From Erysipelotrichaceae bacterium (GTDB taxonomy: Bacteria; Bacillota_I; Bacilli_A; Erysipelotrichales; Erysipelotrichaceae): a DNA stretch of 64,000 nt. How positions within the stretch are numbered: position 1 is the stretch's first letter; every line of letters starts with the position of its first letter. Positions 56,149 to 64,000 of the stretch are shown here, piece by piece. A program made the translations under genes and the position numbers. The stretch lies in contig JAFRLM010000015.1 in the NCBI GenBank assembly GCA_017431225.1, forward strand, positions 1 through 64,000, in the 5' to 3' direction. Below the pieces are notes generated by a model. The model was given only the letters and a program-made list of their open reading frames with translations. It was not told the origin of the DNA and did no database searches.

Positions 56149-57456
56149 ATGTTAAATGTTGGATTTATATCATTGGGCTGTTCGAAGAATCTGGTCGATT
56201 CCGAACGTATCATCGCGCTTTTTAAGGACGGCTTCCGGGTGGAAAATGACCCCTCCAAATGTGATGTCATCCTGATCAATACCTGCGGTTTCATCCTCTC
56301 TGCCAAGGAGGAAGCGATCGACACGATCCTGGAGATGGCCGCCTACAAAAAGGACCGTCTGAAAAAGCTGATCGTCTGCGGCTGCTTTGTCCAGCGTTAT
56401 TTTGAGGAATGCAAAGAGGAATTCCCGGAAGTCGATGCCTTTATCCGCATCGACGACTACGACCGGATCACCGAGATCCTCGGGGAAGTCCTTGAACATG
56501 ATTTCTCCGGCTGCGACCGGAACGAAAGAACGCTCTTAACGCCGTCGCACTTTGCCTATCTGCGCATCGCCGACGGCTGCAATCACCGCTGCGCTTACTG
56601 CGCGATCCCCGGCATCCGCGGCAACTATGTTTCTGAGCCTCTGGAAAAACTCATCGAAGAGGCGAAGAAGCTTTCCACTGCCGGTGTGAAGGAGCTTGAT
56701 CTGATCGCCCAGGACTGCGCCTACTACGGACGCGATCTCTATAAGCACTGCGCTTTGAGCGAGCTTTTAGCCGAACTCGATAAGATGGATTTCACCTGGA
56801 TCCGGATGCTGTATCTTTATCCGGAAGAGATCGACGAAAAACTGCTGAAGACGATCAGAGATTCAAAACACGTTCTGCCGTATTTCGATATGCCGGTGCA
56901 GTACGGTTCCGACAGGATCCTGCGCAGCATGCGCCGCCCCACGAACGTGAAGATGCTGAAGGAGAAATTCGCCCTGATCCATTCCTATTTCAACGGCGAG
57001 GAGACCATGCGCACGACGATGATGGTCGGCTTCCCGGGCGAAGAGGAAAAGGATTTTGAAGAAACGATGGAATTCGTCAAGGAATGCCGTTTTGACTCCC
57101 TGGGCGCTTTCACCTATTCAAGAGAAGAAGGAACTCCGAGCTACGATTTCCCCGACCAGGTCGAGGAGGAGCTCAAGGAGGAACGATACGAAAAACTGAT
57201 GGCGCTTCAGCAGGAAGTCGTCACCGAAAAGAACCAGCAGCGTGTCGGCCGGGTCTATCCGGTCCTGGTCGAACAGAACGACCCGCTGCGCCGCCTTTCC
57301 TACGGCCGGGCGGCCTTTGCCGCGCCGGAAGGAGTGGATCCGGCTCTGATCATCCGTCATGCCGGACATCTCCCGATAGGGGAATTCGTGAATGTTAAGA
57401 TCGAAAAGGCGGATGCTTATGAATTCTACGGAAGTGTTCAGGAGGAAACAGTATGA
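56149..57456 (+). CDS. rimO: Ribosomal protein S12 methylthiotransferase RimO
   Basis: A 435-residue radical-SAM methylthiotransferase. N-terminal cluster ligands C11, C46 and C79; radical-SAM ligands C144-x3-C148-x2-C151 (DGCNHRCAYCAIP); C-terminal TRAM domain. The FISLGCSKNLVDSE start and LYLYPEEID segment distinguish RimO from MiaB. It modifies an Asp of S12 near the decoding centre. Its stop overlaps the next gene as ATGA, so it leads a run with the ROK kinase, galM and galK. Confidence 0.95.
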   Translation: MLNVGFISLGCSKNLVDSERIIALFKDGFRVENDPSKCDVILINTCGFILSAKEEAIDTILEMAAYKKDRLKKLIVCGCFVQRYFEECKEEFPEVDAFIRIDDYDRITEILGEVLEHDFSGCDRNERTLLTPSHFAYLRIADGCNHRCAYCAIPGIRGNYVSEPLEKLIEEAKKLSTAGVKELDLIAQDCAYYGRDLYKHCALSELLAELDKMDFTWIRMLYLYPEEIDEKLLKTIRDSKHVLPYFDMPVQYGSDRILRSMRRPTNVKMLKEKFALIHSYFNGEETMRTTMMVGFPGEEEKDFEETMEFVKECRFDSLGAFTYSREEGTPSYDFPDQVEEELKEERYEKLMALQQEVVTEKNQQRVGRVYPVLVEQNDPLRRLSYGRAAFAAPEGVDPALIIRHAGHLPIGEFVNVKIEKADAYEFYGSVQEETV

Positions 57457-58334
57457 AAAAATCGATCGGCGTCGACCTCGGCGGTACCAGTGTCCGCACC
57501 GCGATCGTCGACAGCGAAGGAAAGATCCTGAAAGATCTTAAGGAAAGCAGCTACGCCAAGGAAGGTCCTTCTGTCGTCTTATCCCATATCGCGGACATGA
57601 TCGAGAGTCTCGGCGATATCTCGGATTGCGAAGGCATCGGTATCGGTGTCCCGGGACCGGTCGACAGCGAACGCAAAGTCATGACTTTAGCGACCAATCT
57701 GCCCGGTTTTGCCGGTTATCCGATCGCCAGCGTGCTGGAAGAACGCTTTAAACTGCCGGTCTTCGTCGGCAACGACGCCAATGCCGCCGGTCTTGCGGAA
57801 GCTTTGGTCGGTGCCGGCAAAGGCAAGAAGATCGTTTACTATGTCACCCAGTCCACCGGGATCGGGGGCGCTCTGATCATCAACGGCAAGGTCGTTTCCG
57901 GTAAGAACGGCTATGCCGGAGAGATCGGCAATATCATCATCGACCGCGACCGCAAAAAGATCAATGGCCTGAATATCGGCGCAGTGGAGAGCGAGGCTTC
58001 CGGTACGGCTATCGGCCGTTACGGCAAGGAAGCGCTCGGTGTCGAGACAGCGATCGATGTCTTTGATCTGGCCCGCAAAGGCGATGAGAAAGCCTGGGCG
58101 ATCATCGAGAGAATGAGCGAAGATTTCGCGCAGCTTTTGGCAACGATCGCGCATGTCGTTGATCCGGATATCTTCGTGATCGGCGGCGGCTGCAGCAATG
58201 CCTCCGACCTCTATTTCGACAAGGTCCGTGTCTACTATGATCAGATGGTGCACCCTGCGATGCGCGGGGTACCGATCGAAAGAGCTGTCTTAAAGGAACC
58301 GGGCGTGCTCGGCGCGGCGTTCTTCGTGGAATGA
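57453..58334 (+). CDS. ROK-family sugar kinase (glucokinase-like)
   Basis: A 293-residue ROK protein. ATP-binding GVDLGGTSVRTA (6-17), GIGVPGPVD and the catalytic region GNDANAAGLAEAL are clear. The usual ROK zinc motif is missing: the GEIGH position reads GEIGN, and the CxCGxxGCxE stretch reads INGLNIGAVESE. It therefore belongs to a zinc-free ROK subgroup; the substrate may be glucose or another hexose. AGGAGG lies 7 bases before the ATG. galM begins 1 base after the stop. Confidence 0.82.
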   Translation: MKKSIGVDLGGTSVRTAIVDSEGKILKDLKESSYAKEGPSVVLSHIADMIESLGDISDCEGIGIGVPGPVDSERKVMTLATNLPGFAGYPIASVLEERFKLPVFVGNDANAAGLAEALVGAGKGKKIVYYVTQSTGIGGALIINGKVVSGKNGYAGEIGNIIIDRDRKKINGLNIGAVESEASGTAIGRYGKEALGVETAIDVFDLARKGDEKAWAIIERMSEDFAQLLATIAHVVDPDIFVIGGGCSNASDLYFDKVRVYYDQMVHPAMRGVPIERAVLKEPGVLGAAFFVE

Positions 58335-58335
58335 T

Positions 58336-59370
58336 ATGAAACATTTTGGAGAATACGAAGGAAAAGAGATCCTTCTCAGTCATCTTGAAAACGAATATAT
58401 CGAAGCGGAAGTTTTCAACTACGGCGCGTCTTTACGCAGCTTTACTGAAAAGCAGAGCGGCCGCGATGTCGTTCTCGGCTTTGACAGCTTTGAACCCTAT
58501 ACCGATCTGAGAGGTTCCTGCCTCGGGGCAACGGTCGGACGTTGTGCCAACCGCATCGGCAAAGCCTGCTTCACCCTGAACGGAAAGGAATACAAGCTCG
58601 CCGTCAACAACGGTCCCAACTGTCTGCACGGCGGGATCGTCAATTATTCCCAGCGTGTCTTTGAACTCGTTGAGGAAAGCGAAACGAAGGTCGTTTACCG
58701 TTATGTTTCCCCGGACGGGGAAGAGGGTTTCCCCGGAAAGCTCGAGCTCACGATCATCTATGAGCTTGACGGCCCGACTCTTCTCTATAAGATCGAGGCA
58801 GAGAGCGATCAGGATACGGTCCTGAATATCACCAATCACAGCTACTTCAATCTTGAATGCCGGGAACATAAGACGGTCTTTGATCAAAAGATGAAGATCG
58901 CAAGCGGGAAAGTCGCTTTAGCCGATCCGGACGGCATGGCTTCCCCGGAGATCCTCGATGTCGAAGGAACGGCCTTTGACTACCAGAACTTCCACCGCAT
59001 CGGCGATGCCCTGGAACATCCCCATCCCAACATGGAGATCACCGGCGGGATCGATCACAATTATCTTTTTGAAGACAGCAGGGGATATACGGAGATGGCG
59101 GTCCTGCGCAGCGACGAACTTGAACTGACGACCGGCAGCGATCTGCCGGGACTGCAGGTCTATACCGCGAACTTCCTGGATCTGCCGGAACCCGGGAAAG
59201 AGGGATTCCTCTATAAGCCCCGCTGCGGAATCTGCTTCGAAGGGCAGTTCTATCCCAACGCGGTCAACTACGATTTCTGCCGCAGCCCGATCCTTCGCAA
59301 AGGCGAGAAGGCTGCGTACAGGATCACATATAAACTCACAAGAAGGACATGTTATGAAGATCAGAAATGA
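58336..59370 (+). CDS. galM: Aldose 1-epimerase
   Basis: A 344-residue mutarotase that interconverts alpha and beta anomers of galactose or glucose. GATVGRCANRIGKACF, NNGPNCLHGG (catalytic His region), NITNHSYFNL (second His) and the C-terminal FEGQFYPNAVN with the catalytic Glu are canonical. It lies between a sugar kinase and galactokinase, fitting galactose entry to the Leloir pathway; galT and galE are not in the window. It overlaps galK by 17 bases. Confidence 0.93.
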   Translation: MKHFGEYEGKEILLSHLENEYIEAEVFNYGASLRSFTEKQSGRDVVLGFDSFEPYTDLRGSCLGATVGRCANRIGKACFTLNGKEYKLAVNNGPNCLHGGIVNYSQRVFELVEESETKVVYRYVSPDGEEGFPGKLELTIIYELDGPTLLYKIEAESDQDTVLNITNHSYFNLECREHKTVFDQKMKIASGKVALADPDGMASPEILDVEGTAFDYQNFHRIGDALEHPHPNMEITGGIDHNYLFEDSRGYTEMAVLRSDELELTTGSDLPGLQVYTANFLDLPEPGKEGFLYKPRCGICFEGQFYPNAVNYDFCRSPILRKGEKAAYRITYKLTRRTCYEDQK

Positions 59371-60628
59371 TGAAAAACTGAAACAGTTCATTCACAAAGA
59401 ACTCTCACGCGACAGCGCTACCGAGATCCCGCGCTACGAAAGACTTTACGAACGCGCCCAGGCGTTATACGGGGAAGGGGAATACCGTCTTTTCTCCGCA
59501 CCGGGAAGAAGTGAACTGATCGGCAACCATACCGACCACCAGCTGGGCCGGGTCATGGCAGCAGCCGTCAATATCGATTCTCTGGCCTGGGCTAAGAAAA
59601 CGGATCAGCCCCTGATCCGCATCGATTCCGAAGGTTTCGCGATCGCGCCGGTCGATCTGACCGAGACAGCGATCAAAGCAGAGGAAAAGAATACGACTGA
59701 AAGTCTGATCCGCGGTATGGCGGTGATCTTCAAGGAAGAGGGGTATCAGAGCGGCGGCTTTGACGCGGCTGTGACCTCGGAAGTGCTCCCGGGTTCCGGG
59801 ATCTCCTCCTCGGCATCCTTTGAGATCCTGGTCGGCGAGATCATCAACCATTTATACAACGACGGAAAGATCGATCCGGTCACCATCGCCCGCATCGCCC
59901 AGAAAGCGGAGAACCGCTTCTTCGGAAAACCCTGCGGTCTGATGGACCAGTGCGCCATTGCCTGCGGCGGTCTCGTCTATATCGATTTCTATGATGCTGA
60001 GGATCCCAAAGTCGAGAAGCTTGATTTCGATTTCGGGGATTACGGGTATGAACTCGTTTTGACCGACTCCAAGGCGGATCATTCCCAGCTGTCGGATGAA
60101 TACGGCAAGATGCCGGCGGAAATGAAGATGGTCGCTAAGGCTCTGGGCTGCGAAGTCTTATCCCGCACGAGCGAGGCGGAATTCGCCGCCAGACTTCCGC
60201 AGCTGAAAAAAGAGCTGAAGAATGACCGCGCCTTATTGCGCGCCTACCACTTCTTCAAAGAGAACGACCGTGTTGCCCGTGCCCGGAAGTGCGTGGAAGA
60301 GAAGGACTGCGAAGGACTTCTCAGCTGCATCCGCGAGTCCGGACTCTCCTCCTATCGTTATCTGCAGAACGTCTTCGTTCCTTCACAGAGCGTTTCCCAG
60401 GATTACGCGCTGGCGATAATGCGCAGCGAGGAACTGCTTGGCGATCAGGGTGTCACCCGTGTCCACGGCGGCGGTCTCGGCGGAACGATCCAGGCCTTCG
60501 TCCCGGAGACGATGCTGGAAAGCTACGCGGCCGGAATGCGCGCCTTATTCGGGGAAGACAGCGTCAGGATCCTGCATGTCCGCCATGCGGGCGGTACCGA
60601 GATCCCGGCTGTTCCCGAGGAGAATTAA
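59354..60628 (+). CDS. galK: Galactokinase-family GHMP kinase
   Basis: A 424-residue GHMP kinase. The galactokinase signature is GRSELIGNHTDHQLG, a Firmicutes variant of GRxNLIGEHTDY; the phosphate loop is LPGSGISSSASFE, and CGLMDQCAI and HGGGLGGTIQAF complete the site. It should make galactose-1-phosphate. AAGGA lies upstream inside galM. The variant signature leaves open a related sugar substrate, but linkage to galM supports galactose. Confidence 0.88.
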   Translation: MKIRNDEKLKQFIHKELSRDSATEIPRYERLYERAQALYGEGEYRLFSAPGRSELIGNHTDHQLGRVMAAAVNIDSLAWAKKTDQPLIRIDSEGFAIAPVDLTETAIKAEEKNTTESLIRGMAVIFKEEGYQSGGFDAAVTSEVLPGSGISSSASFEILVGEIINHLYNDGKIDPVTIARIAQKAENRFFGKPCGLMDQCAIACGGLVYIDFYDAEDPKVEKLDFDFGDYGYELVLTDSKADHSQLSDEYGKMPAEMKMVAKALGCEVLSRTSEAEFAARLPQLKKELKNDRALLRAYHFFKENDRVARARKCVEEKDCEGLLSCIRESGLSSYRYLQNVFVPSQSVSQDYALAIMRSEELLGDQGVTRVHGGGLGGTIQAFVPETMLESYAAGMRALFGEDSVRILHVRHAGGTEIPAVPEEN

Positions 60629-60632
60629 GTCT

Positions 60633-60660
60633 TTTATCAGTAAAGGGCTTGTGTTAAAAT
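60633..60660 (+). promoter_or_regulatory. Promoter of the YebC-family gene
   Basis: -35 TTTATC (60633-60638), 16-base spacer, extended -10 TGT-TAAAAT (60655-60660 for the hexamer), then a short leader with GAGGTG. Confidence 0.55.
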
Positions 60661-60681
60661 CAGTAACGAGGTGAATTTTTT

Positions 60682-61419
60682 ATGGGAAGAGCACATGAAG
60701 TAAGAGCAGCCTCCATGGCGAAAACGGCTGCGATCAAATCCAAATTATATTCAAGATACGGAAAGGAACTCTACATCGCTGCGAAGAACGGTGTTCCGGA
60801 TCCGGAAATGAACCTGGCGTTAAAGCAGAAGATCAAAGAAGCGAAAGCAAACCAGGTCCCGACAGATGTCATCAACCGCGCGATCGAAAAGGCAAAGGGC
60901 GGCGCTAGTGAAAACTACGACTCCCTGCGTTACGAAGGTTTCGGACCGGGCGCTGCTACGATCATCATCGACTGTCTGACGGACAACACCAACCGCACAG
61001 TCGCTGCGATGAACCAGTGCTTCAACAAGTCCAGATGCAAACTGGGCGTCAAGGGAAGCGTCTCCTTCAACTACGATAACTACGGCGTCCTGACATTCCC
61101 GTACGATGACGAGGAAAAGATCCTCGACACTTTACTGGAAAAGGATGTCAACGTCGCTGACGTCAGCAGCGAAGACGGTTTCGTCCGTGTTTACACAGAC
61201 CCGACCGATCTCCACAATGCTCAGGAAGCGATCGAAGAACTCATTCCGAATGTCGAATTCGAGACCTGCGGACTGAAGATGGTCCCGCGTGAAATGGTCA
61301 AGCTGACTACCGATGACGACAAGATGCTGTGGAACCGTCTGCTGAACCTGCTCGACGAAGTCGACGATGTTCAGGAGATCTACCATAACGTCGAAGAAGA
61401 CGAAGAAGAAGAAGCCTAA
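60682..61419 (+). CDS. YebC-family protein, YeeI type
   Basis: A 245-residue YebC-fold protein. Its N-terminus (AASMAKTAAIKSKLYSRYGK) and GVPDPEMNLAL core resemble B. subtilis YeeI rather than E. coli YebC. Long annotated as a transcriptional regulator, the family has recently been reported to help ribosomes through proline-rich stretches; I recall this from the literature and it is not visible in the sequence. It ends in an acidic tail (EEDEEEEA). GAGGTG lies upstream. Two hairpins follow. Confidence 0.9.
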   Translation: MGRAHEVRAASMAKTAAIKSKLYSRYGKELYIAAKNGVPDPEMNLALKQKIKEAKANQVPTDVINRAIEKAKGGASENYDSLRYEGFGPGAATIIIDCLTDNTNRTVAAMNQCFNKSRCKLGVKGSVSFNYDNYGVLTFPYDDEEKILDTLLEKDVNVADVSSEDGFVRVYTDPTDLHNAQEAIEELIPNVEFETCGLKMVPREMVKLTTDDDKMLWNRLLNLLDEVDDVQEIYHNVEEDEEEEA

Positions 61420-61425
61420 CATAAC

Positions 61426-61465
61426 AAGGGGCTGTTACGAAATAGCTAATCCGTAACAGCCCCTT
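61426..61465. terminator. Hairpin between the YebC-family gene and the phosphorylase, possibly bidirectional
   Basis: AAGGGGCTGTTACG (61426-61439) pairs perfectly with CGTAACAGCCCCTT (61452-61465), a 14-bp stem. Its T-run is short (TTTG) on the plus side. Confidence 0.6.
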
Positions 61466-61487
61466 TGCAATTATGAATTCATTTTAC

Positions 61488-61510
61488 GAGAGCAGTCACT
61501 GCTCTCTTTT
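61488..61510 (+). terminator. Second terminator of the YebC-family gene
   Basis: GAGAGCAG-TCA-CTGCTCTC followed by TTTTATA on the plus strand. Confidence 0.8.
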
Positions 61511-61513
61511 ATA

Positions 61514-62257
61514 TCAGCGTCCGAGTTCTTTCTGCAGACGGTACATTGCCTCGATCGCCACCTGGATCTCCCGTTTCTCACCCTCGGCGGTAAGGGAAGC
61601 GCCGCCCTGGTAATCGCCGACGCTCTCAGCGGAGTCTTCTCCCCAGAGAACGACGTTGTTCAGGATCGAGGCGGTATGCACGCCGCGCAGACGTCCGACC
61701 GTAAACAGAGACGCGGTCTCAAAGTCGCTGGCGAGAACGCCTTTCTTTGACCAGGCTTCGCATTGTTCGAGATCGTCATCGATATAGAAGGATTCGTGGG
61801 AGAGCACGATGCCGGTGTGATAGGGGAAACCCATCTCCTTCGCGGCATCGGCGCAGTGATTCATCAGCCGGTAATCCGGAACAGCCGGATAGATCCCTTT
61901 GACATAGGCGTGGGAAGCGCCGTCATCACGGACCGCGCCTTCGCATAAGATGAGATCCCCGAGACCGATCCCGTTCTGCATGGCGCCGGCAGAGCCGATA
62001 CGCATCATCGTATCGACACCGATCTTTTTCAGTTCCTCGACTGCGATCGAGACAGAGGAACCGCCCATACCGGTCGAGATGCCGATGACCCGCATGCCTT
62101 TATAGGTACCAATGAGTGAACGGTATTCACGGTTGAAGGTCAGCTCCTGCGGATCTTCCAGCAGGGAGGCGATGACATCGACCCGTTTGGGATCGCCGGG
62201 CATCAGCGCGCACTTTGCCTGTACGCTTTCATCCAGCTGGATATGGGGCTGTTTCAT
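61514..62257 (-). CDS. Nucleoside phosphorylase, uridine-phosphorylase-like
   Basis: A 247-residue PNP/UDP-family enzyme that splits nucleosides with phosphate. LMPGDPKRVDVIA, STGMGGSSVSIAVEEL and RIGSAGAMQ are phosphate- and ribose-site motifs; AVRDDGAS resembles uridine phosphorylase. The ribose-binding EMES-type motif reads DFETASLF. Base preference (uridine or purine) cannot be settled. AAGGAGG lies 8 bases before the ATG. Overlap of 4 bases with the deaminase-like gene indicates a nucleoside-salvage operon. Confidence 0.85.
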   Translation of the reverse strand: MKQPHIQLDESVQAKCALMPGDPKRVDVIASLLEDPQELTFNREYRSLIGTYKGMRVIGISTGMGGSSVSIAVEELKKIGVDTMMRIGSAGAMQNGIGLGDLILCEGAVRDDGASHAYVKGIYPAVPDYRLMNHCADAAKEMGFPYHTGIVLSHESFYIDDDLEQCEAWSKKGVLASDFETASLFTVGRLRGVHTASILNNVVLWGEDSAESVGDYQGGASLTAEGEKREIQVAIEAMYRLQKELGR

Positions 62258-63282
62258 TCTTCATCCTCCTTCAGGCAGCTGACGAGCTTCTGCAGGAGTT
62301 CGGTCTTTTCCTCTTCCTTCATGAAGGAAGCCATGACGGAATTCATGTTCATGAGGATGAGGTCATTGTATTCAAAGCCCATCTCTTTCAGACAGTGGTC
62401 ATATTCCATGTCCAGCGTCGTTCTGGCCAAAGTCATATTATCAGTGTTGATCGTGATCTCCATGCCGCTGGCGAAAAGATTCTTCGCCGGATGGAAGGGG
62501 TAGGAGGAGCGGGTCTTGCACTGGATATTGGAGGTCGGGCAGATCTCAAGGGTGATACCTCTTTCGATCGCCTCACGGCACAGTGCCGGGTTCTCATAGA
62601 TATGATGACCGTGGCCGATGCGGGTAACACCGAAAGACATCGCGTCTTCAACAGTGTGCCAGTCCTGGGAATCCCCGGCATGGCAGGTCGCCGGGATCCC
62701 GTATTCATTGATCTTGTCGAACAATGCTTTATATTCCTTTAAGGGAACGATGCCTTCAGCACCGGCAAAGTCGATACCGACGACGCCTTTTCCGAGATAC
62801 TGCCGGCAGACTTCGATCGTCTCTTCGTTCTGCTTCCAGTTCACATCCGGCATACCGACAGACATCATGCAGGTGAGGATGCCGATCCTGATCTGCGGAT
62901 AGTCCGCGAGCGCTCTTTCACGTCCGTCAAGGACCGCTTCGACTGCTTCCGCCTGGCTCATGCCTTTGACGGTATGCAGCTGGGGAGCGAAACGGATCTC
63001 CGCGTAGGCCAGACCCTGTTTTGCCAGATCTTCGATCAGTTCATAGGCGACTCTGCTTAAGGAAGCTTTGTCCTGCATGACCGCGATCGGCGCGTCGAAC
63101 ATCTTCAGATATTCGTTGACCGATTCCGCGTTGCTGCAGTCGTAAAGGAACTGCTTGTAGTCTTCCAAAGTTTGCGCAGGCATCTGCACGTTCTGCTGCT
63201 GTGCGAGCTCCCAGACCGTTTCAATGCGGAAGGAACCGTCGAGATGCAGGTGCAGATCGAGTTTCGGGAAATCGTATTTCAT
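62254..63282 (-). CDS. add: Adenosine-deaminase-family protein
   Basis: A 342-residue metal-dependent deaminase. Zinc ligands H11 and H13 (DLHLHLDGS), H201 and D281, and the RIGHGHH motif are present. Two positions differ from classic adenosine deaminase: HAGE is HAGD (D204 in place of the catalytic Glu) and TDD is TDN (N282). Substrate or rate may therefore differ. AGGAG lies 9 bases before the ATG. It is first in an operon with the nucleoside phosphorylase, supporting a role in nucleoside salvage. A TATGAT -10 with TTGGGC -35 lies upstream near 63316-63345. Confidence 0.82.
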   Translation of the reverse strand: MKYDFPKLDLHLHLDGSFRIETVWELAQQQNVQMPAQTLEDYKQFLYDCSNAESVNEYLKMFDAPIAVMQDKASLSRVAYELIEDLAKQGLAYAEIRFAPQLHTVKGMSQAEAVEAVLDGRERALADYPQIRIGILTCMMSVGMPDVNWKQNEETIEVCRQYLGKGVVGIDFAGAEGIVPLKEYKALFDKINEYGIPATCHAGDSQDWHTVEDAMSFGVTRIGHGHHIYENPALCREAIERGITLEICPTSNIQCKTRSSYPFHPAKNLFASGMEITINTDNMTLARTTLDMEYDHCLKEMGFEYNDLILMNMNSVMASFMKEEEKTELLQKLVSCLKEDEE

Positions 63283-63408
63283 ATGGTTTTTCTCCTGTTT
63301 TCGTCAGTTCCATCATATCATCATTGCCTTTTTTCGCCCAAAGAAGTCGTTCTTCTTTCAAAGGAAAGAATCTGCTAAAGTAGAATTGAATAAAGGAGAT
63401 AAAATACA

Positions 63409-64000
63409 ATGAAAGCTTGGGAAAAATCACTGGAGATCCTGCAGAGCGGCAGTCCCTGCTATGAAGAGAATGATAACGAGATGATCTGGGAGGAAGAAGC
63501 CAACGGTCCCGAGATGGCGCAGGATGCGCTGACGAAGATGCACTGGCATTCCCAGGTGCCGGGCAGCCGCGCCCATGAATCGATCTGCCTGGCTGCTGTT
63601 CAGGCGACCGAGAATAAGGGTTTCAAGGTCGAGAACGGTATGGAGATGATCGAAGAAGGCTTCCGCGTCTACGAAGAAGGGGATATGGTGAAACTGCATA
63701 AGCTGGCATACGAAGTCTTCAATGCCTGCTACCGCGCCAAGAAAGATAATGATAGTCCCTACTGGAAGCAGCACTTCTATGACTGCTTCGAGGAATATGC
63801 CGAAGCCGTCGCTTTCCCGGAGAAAGTCGACGTCGCGATCGATGAGACCTATTATGACCGCACCTATGCCGGCTGGCTCTCTCAGATCATCGGCGGTGCT
63901 TACGGCACCTGCATCGAAGGTTATACCGGTGATGCGATCAAGGAACGCTATGGCGAAGTTGACCGCTATATCCGCAAGCCGAATACCTATAACGACGATA
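63409..64000 (+). CDS. ADP-ribosylglycohydrolase-family protein, N-terminal part only
   Basis: The frame starts at ATG 63409 (AAGGAG at 63394-63399) and is open to the window end, 197 codons. After a helical N-terminal region of about 150 residues, YAGWLSQIIGGAYGTCIEGY matches the entry helix of the ADP-ribosylglycohydrolase (DraG-type) fold, which removes ADP-ribose from proteins or nucleosides. The metal-binding Asp motifs lie beyond the window. A TAGAAT -10 lies near 63381. Divergence from the nucleoside-salvage operon hints at nucleotide metabolism (inference). Confidence 0.7.
   Translation, partial: MKAWEKSLEILQSGSPCYEENDNEMIWEEEANGPEMAQDALTKMHWHSQVPGSRAHESICLAAVQATENKGFKVENGMEMIEEGFRVYEEGDMVKLHKLAYEVFNACYRAKKDNDSPYWKQHFYDCFEEYAEAVAFPEKVDVAIDETYYDRTYAGWLSQIIGGAYGTCIEGYTGDAIKERYGEVDRYIRKPNTYNDD

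Noticed and set aside
1-64000. CRISPR arrays, tRNA or rRNA genes, insertion sequences, prophage
   Set aside because: No regularly spaced repeats, no tRNA-like cloverleaf with a conserved T-loop, no rRNA sequence and no transposase or phage genes were seen on reading both strands; XerC here is the housekeeping recombinase by context.

Overview
The window looks like chromosomal core DNA of a Bacillota (Firmicutes) bacterium, most likely from the Erysipelotrichia. The evidence is three T-box riboswitches (trpS, pheS, tyrS), both RNase HII and RNase HIII, MutS2, Spx, RecD2, a CcpA-type LacI regulator, an RNase J2-type protein and YtxG/YtxH-type proteins. Gene neighbourhoods also match Bacilli: rnhC/cvpA/mutS2, rplS-lepB-rbgA-rnhB-topA-trmFO-xerC, rnjB-ftsK, murC-ytxG-ytxH-ccpA-tyrS and ispH/cshB. 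The family-level placement is inference. No rRNA, tRNA, CRISPR array, insertion sequence or prophage was seen.

Layout. 1-3.6 kb is accessory-like and more AT-rich at its start: a truncated amidohydrolase, two XRE regulators (one in an operon with a 56-residue membrane protein), a DUF1801 protein and a ComEC-like metallo-beta-lactamase. 3.7-13 kb holds a PfkB kinase, RNase HIII, cvpA-mutS2-uvrC and a 54-residue membrane protein, an Fe-S aldo/keto-reductase-like protein, a cyclophilin-like lipoprotein and a YitT protein. 13-34 kb is translation, RNA and DNA metabolism: trpS, spx-mnmA-recD2, rplS-lepB-rbgA-rnhB, topA-trmFO-xerC, miaB, rnjB-ftsK and pheST. 34-49 kb is rich in envelope functions: a MurE-like ligase with a GT39 glycosyltransferase, VanZ, lipoproteins, a proline-rich protein upstream of murC, ytxGH-ccpA, tyrS and a MurJ-type flippase. 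49-57 kb carries ispH, PrsW, an interrupted pepC, a CshB-type helicase, a striking translational GTPase fused to a Rae1/YacP-like NYN nuclease domain, and rimO. 57-64 kb is sugar and nucleoside metabolism: a ROK kinase, galM, galK, a YeeI-type YebC protein, a nucleoside phosphorylase, an adenosine-deaminase-like protein and an ADP-ribosylglycohydrolase-family protein cut by the window end.

Three themes stand out. First, the protein at 53641-56088 joins an EF-G/TetM-like GTPase to a nuclease domain whose known relative, Rae1, cuts mRNA in the ribosomal A site. Second, about a dozen genes have a -10 box only 6-8 (once 10) bases before the start codon and no usable Shine-Dalgarno sequence, so they are probably transcribed without a leader; several divergent pairs have overlapping promoters. 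Third, convergent genes are packed so tightly that they share stop-codon bases (TTAA or CTAG) at three places. In one case the terminator lies inside the opposite gene, and in another a perfect 22-bp palindrome encodes the same Glu-Lys-Asp-stop ending on both strands.
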